This document shows, in pieces, positions 52,692 through 60,529 of a stretch of 64,000 nt of DNA. Both the position numbers and the translations under genes were made by a program. Source of the stretch: Paragorgia papillata (Eukaryota; Cnidaria; Anthozoa; Scleralcyonacea; Coralliidae). The stretch lies in assembly GCA_035771165.1 (NCBI GenBank), contig JAWNZC010000001.1:806001-870000 (forward strand), written 5' to 3'. Positions within the stretch are counted from its first letter, which is position 1, and every line of letters starts with the position of its first letter. The notes under the pieces are model-generated. The model was not told the DNA's origin. It searched no databases and worked only from the letters and a program-made list of their open reading frames with translations.

Positions 52692-53654
52692 ATGACATCT
52701 TTAACATTACTTGACCTCGAATTAAGAAATATATATTACAATCCTGTAACTGGTTATCAAAGTGCGGAAAAGCTATACAAAAAGGCGGTTGACCAAAATG
52801 TGGAAGGTGTTACAAAAAAGTTAGTAAAGGAGTGGTTATCATCACAAAGCACATATACATTGCATAAACCGATAAGAAAACCACGTAAAACTCAAAGAAC
52901 TTTTGTTAAAAATCTAGCTGATCAGCTTCAAATGGACTTAGTGGATATGGCCAAGTTTAGTTCTGTGAACAAAAGGTTTAACTGGATCTTAACAGGAGTT
53001 GAGGTTTTAAGCAGATTTGCTTTCACCGTCCCTGTGCACAGAAAAAACACAGAAAGTATGGTTGTTGGTGTTGGTAAAATGCTAAAGGAGTTCAAACATC
53101 GCTTTCAGAAATATCCTGAGGTTGTTCAGTTTGATAATGGTAATGAATTTTACAATGTTGGAGTAAAATCCCTTTTAAAATCTCATGACATAGAGTACTT
53201 TTCAACACTCTCAGAACGTAAAGCAGCTATTGTAGAAAGATTTAACAGAACTCTTAAAACTAGAATGTGGAAATATTTTACATTCAAACAAACTAAAACT
53301 TGGATAGATGTTTTAGATAAATTTACTAAAAGTTATAACAACACATTCCACTCAACCATTAAAAGAAAACCTGCTAATGTTAATACAGATAATCAGGACG
53401 AGGTATTTAAAATTTTGTATGGTTTACCACCAACAGAGTTTCCAAAACCAAAATTTAAGGTTGGTGATTATGTAAGAATATACAAATACAAAAAGAACTT
53501 TGCAAAGGGATATGATCCTAACTTTACAAGTGAAGTTTTTAAAATATCAGCTGTGTTTCGTGGTAATCCAGTGATGTACAACATTGATGACAAAGATGGG
53601 GAAAATGTTATTGGAAAGTTTTACAATGAAGAGTTAGTTAAAGTTATACAATAA
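52692..53654 (+). CDS. Polinton integrase (rve superfamily), intact
   Basis: 320 residues. An N-terminal YYNPVTGYQSAEKLYKKA segment precedes a catalytic core with QMDLVDM (Asp 82 or 85), VVQFDNGNEF (Asp 148) and AAIVERFNRTLK (Glu 182); the D-to-E spacing is about that of D(35)E. It is followed by a C-terminal SH3/chromo-like module starting KPKFKVGDYVRIYKYK. All three catalytic acids are present and there is no stop or frameshift. The enzyme cuts the element ends and joins them to target DNA, giving the 6-bp duplication seen at the borders. It is the first of a plus-strand series (52692-55720). Confidence 0.92.
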   Translation: MTSLTLLDLELRNIYYNPVTGYQSAEKLYKKAVDQNVEGVTKKLVKEWLSSQSTYTLHKPIRKPRKTQRTFVKNLADQLQMDLVDMAKFSSVNKRFNWILTGVEVLSRFAFTVPVHRKNTESMVVGVGKMLKEFKHRFQKYPEVVQFDNGNEFYNVGVKSLLKSHDIEYFSTLSERKAAIVERFNRTLKTRMWKYFTFKQTKTWIDVLDKFTKSYNNTFHSTIKRKPANVNTDNQDEVFKILYGLPPTEFPKPKFKVGDYVRIYKYKKNFAKGYDPNFTSEVFKISAVFRGNPVMYNIDDKDGENVIGKFYNEELVKVIQ

Positions 53655-53659
53655 ATAAA

Positions 53660-53851
53660 ATGGAAGGTTTTGAATTTGACACTTTTAACGAAAACAATGA
53701 AATGGAAAAAATGATAGAAGAAGAAACAAGCTTTATAGACAACGATTATAATGACTTTGATGACTTTGATGACTTCGATGATTATGATGACAACATTGAT
53801 CTGGATGGTAGAACTGACCTAAGACCATTTAATCCGGATAAGTGGTTATGA
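53660..53851 (+). CDS. Small acidic protein
   Basis: 63 residues, dominated by Asp: a run of DDFDDFDDYDD-type repeats between MEGFEFDTFNENNEMEKMIE and a basic end (RPFNPDKWL). The start context is AAATAAAATG; the stop overlaps the following ATG (ATGA at 53848-53851), typical of linked genes. Strong acidity suggests a charge-based partner of basic virion or DNA-binding proteins. No family recognised. Confidence 0.5.
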   Translation: MEGFEFDTFNENNEMEKMIEEETSFIDNDYNDFDDFDDFDDYDDNIDLDGRTDLRPFNPDKWL

Positions 53852-54842
53852 AAGGCGTAGAATTACAAGAACACGAAAATCATTTTTCCGCAACAATTTT
53901 AACCTTGAGGTGGTAATGAAAGATGGACCCGCTTCAAAAAAGTTAATAGACAAAAGTTTAATTTCTGTAAGTGAAAAAACCGGAAAGGTAAACGGAATAC
54001 TTTACAATGATGTTAAAGTTGTTGTTAAAAAAGGAAATGACTTTGTACTAAGTAGTAATGAAAAAATTAAAAATACTGTTCAAGAGTATAGTAGCATCAT
54101 GGAAAAAGCGCGACAAGAGCATAGTAAAACAGCAAATGGCGCTATTGAGGAAATTGTTGGTGATCTGCCTGGAACATCTAATGTTAATGGGATTAGAGCA
54201 AATATTATTGATAGAATTCAAGATGAAATAACGAATGATGATAACGCAGTTGACAGAACACAGCTTAATGATGAAGAGTTAAGGGAACTTGGCGGAATTT
54301 TGGCAACAAACAATATAGAAAATTTAGACGCTGTTGATATAGCTGTTGAGTACTGGAGGGATAAGGCAAAAGCTGAGGCTGATGTAAGAAAAAAGGCAAC
54401 GTATAAAAATATTTCTGACGTTGCAAAACTAAAAGCTGATGAAATCAGACTAAAAAATAATTTAAGACCAACTAGTGAAAGAACTTCAGAAATGATTGGA
54501 GAAGATGATCTTACAAAATTTGAAAAATTTAAAAAATTCGCTCGTAACAATTTAGGTTCACTATCTGCAATAGCTATATCCGTTGCCGGAATTGTCACGG
54601 CAGTAGTTTTGGCTGGAAGAAAAGGAGTAGTTTCAGCAGCAAAAGCAACGGGAGATATTGCAAAAGCACTAGCTAAACTGGCAAAAGCAGCTTTACCAGT
54701 AATAGCTCCACTTGTAAACCTACTTGCAACAGCGTTAACAATGGGGGCTAAGGGTATTGCTTGGTTAGCAAAAAATTTATGGATGTTAGCTGTTGCATTC
54801 GCTTATATTCTTTACAAAAACCGAAAAAAATTCTACCCGTGA
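53848..54842 (+). CDS. Unknown protein with hydrophobic C-terminal half, probable 5' frameshift
   Basis: Main frame 53910-54842 (310 residues from a GTG; first ATG in frame 53916): charged helical N-terminal region (…GPASKKLIDKSLISVSEKTG …), then FARNNLGSLSAIAISVAGIV, AVVLAGRKG, a KALAKLAKAALPVIAPLVNL amphipathic stretch and AWLAKNLWMLAVAFAYILYK. Several hydrophobic segments suggest membrane association or disruption. The natural ATG is probably 53848, overlapping the previous stop (ATGA), but that frame closes after 22 codons, whereas the neighbouring frame is open upstream of 53910. A 1-base loss near 53856 would explain this. No enzyme motif seen. Confidence 0.5.
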
Positions 54843-54886
54843 AATAAGATTTTGCACCCGCGACAAAAAATAATCCATCTTAATAA

Positions 54887-55408
54887 ATGAACACAGAAAA
54901 ACCTCAAAATTTAGAAGATATAACTAATCCGTCAAATGACAACCTTAGGGATGAGCTAATCCGCTTGTCAGCCGCTAAAGAAATTAAGTATTCGGAAAAG
55001 TATATTAAAAAGGCTTCTCAAAGCGCATTAGAAAAAATTAAACAAGATCATCAACGCGAACAGATGGAAAAGGTTAACTCACAACTAACTGAAAGTCTTA
55101 TCACTAAGTTTTCTAACCTAATGGAACAGCTAAACATGGTAGAAAAAGACGGAAAACTAGACAAAGAATTATCTTCAAACAAACTTCTTTACGACGATGT
55201 AAAAACAATGGTAATGAAAGTGTCTCCATTCATTCCTATGATCGGATTACTATCCGGTGGACTAATAGTTGCAAAACATATGTGGGACAACACAAATAAA
55301 GGCACTCAACAAGATGAATCTAAAGTACAAAATGATCAGAGTTCTAGTACAAGTAACGATAGTGTCAATAGTTCTAATCCCGATAACGATAGAGCTGATA
55401 CTTCTTAA
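54887..55408 (+). CDS. Coiled-coil protein with one membrane segment
   Basis: 173 residues: a charged coiled-coil N-terminal region (about residues 20-100, including LEKIKQDHQREQMEKVNSQL), one hydrophobic segment (FIPMIGLLSGGLIVAKHMW) and a Ser/Asn/Asp-rich hydrophilic tail. The start context is TTAATAAATG (TAAATG). It lies in a plus-strand series after the integrase. Possible virion membrane protein; no homologue recognised. Confidence 0.5.
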   Translation: MNTEKPQNLEDITNPSNDNLRDELIRLSAAKEIKYSEKYIKKASQSALEKIKQDHQREQMEKVNSQLTESLITKFSNLMEQLNMVEKDGKLDKELSSNKLLYDDVKTMVMKVSPFIPMIGLLSGGLIVAKHMWDNTNKGTQQDESKVQNDQSSSTSNDSVNSSNPDNDRADTS

Positions 55409-55438
55409 AGTGCTATTATTTTCCCATTTTTAAATAAA

Positions 55439-55720
55439 ATGGGAAACTCAAAAAGTAAACCAGATGAAAAACTGAACAAAAACCATAATATAGCAAAAGG
55501 ATTTCGGCTCGGTATTAGTTTTGGTAAAGATTCCTTAACAATGGAAGGTAATGTACAAATGGGATGGACTAACAAAACAGTTAAGAACTACTCTCGTATT
55601 TCTTGCAATACCACTTGTCAACGCTGTCCGAAATCTCCGAGCACCTCTCCCGAACCAGATCGTCAATCATCCTTAACTCCCCATCAAACAAACTCTGATC
55701 AAAGTGAACACCTCTCATAA
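55439..55720 (+). CDS. Small protein with N-myristoylation signal
   Basis: 93 residues starting MGNSKSKPDEKLNKN. Gly-2 with Ser-6 and basic residues matches the N-myristoylation consensus, so membrane targeting by acylation is expected. The second half is Ser/Pro-rich and overlaps the antisense of the 164-residue gene (55581-56075). A stem-loop (TTCCCATTTT…AAATGGGAA) includes the start codon. Function unknown. Confidence 0.45.
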   Translation: MGNSKSKPDEKLNKNHNIAKGFRLGISFGKDSLTMEGNVQMGWTNKTVKNYSRISCNTTCQRCPKSPSTSPEPDRQSSLTPHQTNSDQSEHLS

Positions 55721-56075
55721 ACTCTCTAAGTTTATTTAACACCCTTTTGTAATTTTTGTATGCAGACTTATGTCTGTCTATTACTCTTGCTAGATTAGCC
55801 TTTCTCATATAACCAGCTATCAGTAACCCTAAACCTGACATAGACGCTAACAATATTGGATTAACTGTTATACCTAACACAGTTCCACCAGCTCCCCCAG
55901 TTATCAGACACACTTTTAAAAACATAAGAACAATATCTTTTCGCCTGCTTTTTCTACACATTTTGCCATAACATTTTGTTAGTCTATGATAGTGTTTGTA
56001 TATCTCTTTAAACCTTTTCATCTCATCTTCAGTTAAATCTTTCGAGACGTGGTTAAAGTCAAATATTTCCTGCAT
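55581..56075 (-). CDS. Membrane protein conserved in cnidarian-type elements
   Basis: 164 residues: helical N-terminal region (TEDEMKRFKEIYKHYHRLTK), basic CRKSRRK, then hydrophobic segments (FLKVCLITGGAGGTVLGITV; NPILLASMSGLGLLIAGYMR) and a helical tail (KSAYKNYKRVLNKLREFMRG; IDDLVRERCSEI). A Gly-rich GGxxxGITxNPI core between helices recurs in repeated proteins of cnidarian Polinton-like elements. Probable integral membrane protein. It is convergent with the 93-residue gene and overlaps it by 140 bp. Confidence 0.6.
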   Translation of the reverse strand: MQEIFDFNHVSKDLTEDEMKRFKEIYKHYHRLTKCYGKMCRKSRRKDIVLMFLKVCLITGGAGGTVLGITVNPILLASMSGLGLLIAGYMRKANLARVIDRHKSAYKNYKRVLNKLREFMRGVHFDQSLFDGELRMIDDLVRERCSEISDSVDKWYCKKYESSS

Positions 56076-56277
56076 TATCGTTTATATTTATAAAAATAAA
56101 AACAGTTTTTCTGTTATTTTCTGTTACACAACCATTGAGGGAGAAACAACTCGGCCCCTAAGCCATTTTAATGAGAAGTTCCTTGTCGTGACAGTATTGC
56201 TTCAGCGTTTTTTGTCAGGAAAGTCAGACACATGATAGCTTTTTTGCTAATCTAACCTCGACACGCTTAACGAAGCT
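56076..56277. other. Gap where the polymerase N-terminus would be expected
   Basis: About 200 bp with no recognisable coding sequence. Together with 57319-57377 it is all that lies between the membrane-protein gene and the polymerase core, so the N-terminal 600 or more polymerase codons have been deleted. Confidence 0.6.
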
Positions 56278-57309
56278 CAACCTCGTACCCAGGGTCTTAT
56301 CTCCGAAAAGACCCTGGTTGCGGCTGGTCACGTGCCGCCCAAACAAATTTTAAATCATGGGAGGGGTGGTAAGCTTTAGTAAGCTGCACACTCAATGACA
56401 ATGCTACAACACAAGTCCAGTTTTAATACTCGTATTCTAAAATCTGATATTAGATTTAGGCGAACTATAAAGTTCACTGAAAGAATGAAAAACGCGATTC
56501 AACAGCTGCATTTACCTGACTTTCTGTTGATGACAAATGCGCGTGAAAGGACAGTACTAGTCGGCTTGATATTGTATAGTTGCAATCTTTCCTGAATCGC
56601 TTCTTTCGGCACTTTTCGCCGCGGTTATCGGGGCATTGGCTGAAATGTCAATGCATTTTTTGATGCGAGAGAAAGCGGTTTGGCTCTCGCAAACCAACGT
56701 CTTGAACTTTGTGAAATTTTGTAATCTTCTTTCACATGGCCTTTAGATTAAACGAGGAAGAGCACTCGTCGCAAGGAAGTCTTTTACCGTAAGGCATTTC
56801 GGCCAAATAATGCAGTTCAAAATTTGCCTTGTTGTACAAATGCTTAATTAAGGTACTTCACAGTTCACATCACCAACAATGAAGTCGACACGCATTCGAC
56901 CGTGCATTTAATAGTCGATTCGAGTCGATTTGTATATCTTCTTCGGGATTTCTTTAACTGTTGGATTCGACATGATCTTTTGTTCTTCGACGACGTACAC
57001 CAAAGAAGAAAGCGAGATATGTTTTGTCAACACCGAGTACGTTTGTTTTAACACCGAGTACGTTCATTCCAACAGATATTTTGCGATCAACAGCCTGGCG
57101 CCAGACAACGACGCCAGACGTAATATATTATTTGTATAAACAAAACGGTGAAGCGGTTATAATTGTGCCTTTGTCACTCCTCCCTGAGTATTTTTTAAAT
57201 CGCTAATTGAAAACCCCCCAATTTTTAGGGGGCACGTGACCAGCCGCAACCAGGGTCTTTTCGCAGCGATGGGCGGAGCAGCGGAGATAAGACCCTGGGT
57301 ACGAGGTTG
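56278..57309. mobile_element. 1.03-kb MITE with 9-bp duplication
   Basis: The ends CAACCTCGTACCCAGGGTC and GACCCTGGGTACGAGGTTG are inverted, followed inward by GACCCTGGTTGCGGCTGGTC on both sides. The duplication AACGAAGCT is perfect at 56269-56277 and 57310-57318. A 9-bp duplication fits Mutator-like elements. No gene inside. Confidence 0.9.
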
Positions 57310-57377
57310 AACGAAGCTTACTTTATACATTTTTAGCTTTTGGTTTAAGTCCCTTCAAAAAAGTTGCGTGCGCGATT

Positions 57378-58598
57378 GTGGGAGTCGTAATGGTTGAGAA
57401 GGGTATCCGAGGAGGAATCAGCACCATCACCAAAAGATATGCAAAGGCAAATAACAAGTACATGGAAAACCATAACCAGGAAGAAGAGGATGTATTCATC
57501 CCATACTTGGATGCTAACAATTTGTATGGATGGGCTATGTCAGAACCCCTCCCAATCAAAAACTTCAGTTGGATTCCTGAAAATGAACTAAATGGGTGGG
57601 AAAAAATACCATGTATTTTAGAAGTAGATTTAGAGTATCCAGAAAAACTCCATGAGTTACATAATGAATACCCACTAGCCGCTGAACGAGTTACAGTTAA
57701 CAAAGTGGACAAACTTATTCCAAATCTAAACAACAAAGAAAAATATGTAATTCATCATCAAAGTTTAAAACAGTGTATCTCCCTTGGTTTAAAACTAACC
57801 AAAATCCATCGTGGAATAACATTTGTAGAAAAACCGTGGTTAAAGGAATATATTAAGTTAAACACTGACTTACGAACAAAAGCCACCTCAGATTTTGAAA
57901 AAGATTTCTTCAAATTAATGAATAACTCCGTTTTCGGAAAGACTATGGAAAATGTACGCAATAGAGTAGATGTAAGATTAGTAACCAATGAGTCACAACT
58001 GGAAAAACTAGCTTGTAAGTCCAACTTTAACGGAGTCAATATCTTTTCAGAAAACCTTGTGGCTGTCCACATGAAAAAGACTTCAGTTAAACTCAATAAG
58101 CCAATATATCTTGGGATGAGTATCCTAGATCTTAGTAAGACCCTAATGTATGACTTCCATTATAATTACATCAAACCAAAATACGGGAAAAAGGCAAGTC
58201 TGTTATTTACCGACACAGACAGCCTTTGTTATGAGATTAAGACTCAGGATTTCTTTCAAGACATCTCAAAAGATGTTAGCAGTAAGTTTGACACGAGTAA
58301 CTTCGGAAAAAGTCATCCAAGTGGAATTCCAGTTGGAATTAACAAAAAGGTAATTGGAATGATGAAAAGCGAAACGGGAGCAAAACAAATTTCCGAATTT
58401 GTTGGACTGAGGAGTAAACTATACGCTTACAAGATGGACAAAGCGCTAAACGAGGAAACACAAAAATGGGAAAGCGTAGAGGAAAAGAAGTGTAAGGGAA
58501 CAAAGAAAAATGTGGTTAAGAATGAAATAACATTCGCGGATTATAAGAACTGCTTATTCACTCAGGAAAAATTACTAAAAGGTATGAATATTTTTTAA
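57378..58598 (+). pseudogene. Family-B (protein-primed type) DNA polymerase, polymerase domain only
   Basis: The 406-residue frame begins at a GTG (next ATG 57390); homology starts at about MVEKGIRGG. Polymerase motifs are in order: YLDANNLYGWAM (motif A, Asp 45), MNNSVFGKTMENVRN (motif B, from residue 181) and LLFTDTDSLCYEI (motif C, Asp 279 and 281), with GLRSKLYAYK near the end. The catalytic residues are intact, but the N-terminal exonuclease and upstream region are missing and the gene stops at NIF, inside the right TIR, without the normal C-terminal tail. A full Polinton PolB is over 1,000 residues. The domain left could not replicate the element alone. Confidence 0.85.
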
Positions 58599-58698
58599 AA
58601 TATGAATTAAAATTACCGGATGTGTTGTAATGAAAGAGATAACTCGGTTTTTAAAGTAAAATCTAAAAAATCGCCAGAATCGGTATGTTTGTACTACT
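58596..58698 (-). repeat. Right TIR of the Polinton
   Basis: Inverted copy of 41998-42100, ending GGTATGTTTGTACTACT, then the duplication TGTATT at 58699-58704. Confidence 0.95.
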
Positions 58699-58704
58699 TG
58701 TATT

Positions 58705-58745
58705 GCAATAGTAAATGGTGGTATATGTGGCTGTGGTAATTTTTA

Positions 58746-58810
<65 letters not shown>

Positions 58811-58939
58811 GTGTGTGTATGTATGCGTGTATGTATGTATGTATGTGATCTTTTATTCTTGTTGTGCATATATGGTGCATTAATGAAACCTGTCTTGCTT
58901 CTATTCAGTAACTTTTTGCTTCTCTTTGGTAACTTTTAG
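58705..58939. repeat. Intron-like flank with (GT)n microsatellite
   Basis: (GT)n of about 65 bp at 58753-58818 with GTAT variants after it. It ends at the acceptor AACTTTTAG. No gene. Confidence 0.8.
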
Positions 58940-59330
58940 AGGCTTGTCTTAGGGTTCACAAAAAGGCAAATGAGGTGGAAATTGAGGAGCACATTGCCGA
59001 ATATCTGAAGCATGCTCCACAAAAACCTGGAGGTTCAAAATACAAGGTAAAGATATATCCATAATTGTTATTTTTTATCATGTGTCTGTTGTACTGTATA
59101 TTATTGATTTGCTATTAAACCATTTATGGGATGATTCATTTAAATAGTTTCAGTGTTCCTTACTACAAGCTGAAAATGTCAAAAATATCTAAAGTTAAAA
59201 ACAAACGTTTCAATCGACATGATCTTAGACTCGCATGCTTCGTGTCGCTTTAAAAGTTTCTGTTTAACTGTAGATTTTTTAAACATTTCAACCTTATATT
59301 GTAACACCTTTCATAATTGCTATCATCATC

Positions 59331-59383
<53 letters not shown>

Positions 59384-59515
59384 ACTGTGTTGTATTGATG
59401 TGTATATTCTGTAGTATATTGCAAAGAATTTCTTGACACTATTTCCTGGATTTTTTTTCTTCAGAAACCTGAAAAGCCAGGCCCTGAAAGCGATGAACTG
59501 GCATCTCAACAATGA
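58940..59515 (+). CDS. Last two exons of a spliced gene of unknown function
   Basis: Exon 58940-59046 (ACLRVHKKANEVEIEEHIAE…KPGGSKYK) is followed by GTAAAG. A second exon, 59465-59515, after TTCTTCAG, encodes KPEKPGPESDELASQQ and a stop. Phases fit. The upstream exons may be among the dispersed-family pieces at 40610-41885, in which case the Polinton sits in an intron of that gene. No domain recognised. Confidence 0.45.
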
Positions 59516-60194
59516 TATAATTATATGTTAATTTGAAAATGAATATTTTACTTGGGACTATATAGTTATTTGGCACTTTTAAGAGAATGAAAATTGTTTT
59601 TAAGATTTATTTTGTATGTAAATTATTAGCTGTTTCAGACACTATAAGGATGGTATCAAACATACAAGATATTGATTTTAAAAAGGTGTCTGAAATAGCT
59701 AATAATCTGGCCAGTTCCCCTTATTCACCTACCAAATTAACTACCAGTATGCTTTTCAACAGCTCGTTTGAGATGTTAATCAAAATTGTGTGTCTGTTAT
59801 ATTTAGGAATTTGATATTTACATATTAAAGAAAATTCTGCAAAGTAGTCTGGTATAGTTTTATTCATAAGGGGATCCGGCGATTAGCTTTTATTACCTAA
59901 GCAAATTTTGTTTTTGTGAATAAAAACCATCTTTTATGCGACATTTCCCACTCGATTATTACCTTGATATAATGTATGTACATGAATGATATCTGGTTAC
60001 TCGTATCTTTGTTTAAAATAAACATATTTTTCCATTCTCTCAAATAACTTAGTATTCGTTTGTCTCCATAGATCAACCAAACATTTTTTGTGTTTGAATA
60101 AATGTTGCGTTTAAAATGAAAAACCATTAGAGAAAATTAATGTTTTAAATTTAGCTTTCTCTGGAGCGCAAATTCGGCTGTATTAACCCTTAAC
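59516..60194. other. Non-coding, nothing recognised
   Basis: AT-rich sequence. The intron just before it (59047-59464) holds a (TA)n run at 59332-59372. The open frame at 59587-59814 has no domain. Confidence 0.4.
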
Positions 60195-60529
60195 ATGACA
60201 GGTATAACATTGCAACGTTCCAACAACGTTCATAGAAAGTTAGATAATAACTTTCAGCGATTATATTTATTTTTAATCCTTTTAAATACGAGACAGTTTT
60301 TGGCAATCGCCCGTTATTTTGATATCATTTGAAGGTTGCTGGAATGTTGTAGGAATATCCGAAAGTTTGTGGAATGTCGTAGGAACGTTTGATTGCAACG
60401 TTATTGTAAACGTGTATACGACGTTCGTGGGAGTCCACAAAATAACGTTATCACAACTTTGTATCGCAACGTTTTCTGCACGTTCGTCGAACGTTGCCAC
60501 AACGTTCCCGCACTGTAATTGTGCTAGCT
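60195..60529. repeat. AACGTT-rich block preceding the satellite
   Basis: More than ten occurrences of AACGTT or ACGTT in both orientations (for example CAACGTTCCAACAACGTTC), ending GTGCTAGCTGGGTTGG, where the satellite begins. This looks like the terminus of a dispersed repeat whose body carries the satellite. Confidence 0.6.

Larger units (their letters stand above)
41998..58698 (+). mobile_element. 16.7-kb Polinton/Maverick-like element with exact ends
   Basis: Terminal inverted repeats of about 103 bp (starting AGTAGTACAAACATACCG) lie at 41998-42100 and 58596-58698. The 6-bp target duplication TGTATT is perfect at 41992-41997 and 58699-58704. Inside are genes for an rve integrase, A32-like ATPase, probable capsid proteins, zinc-ribbon and membrane proteins, and the catalytic part of family-B DNA polymerase: the standard Polinton set apart from the protease, which I did not find. 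Two MITE insertions account for about 2.1 kb, leaving about 14.6 kb. The N-terminal part of the polymerase is absent. Near-identical TIRs and a perfect duplication argue for recent insertion. Confidence 0.92.

Noticed and set aside
58715..58939. Cys-Val repeat frame
   Set aside because: Translation of the (GT)n microsatellite.
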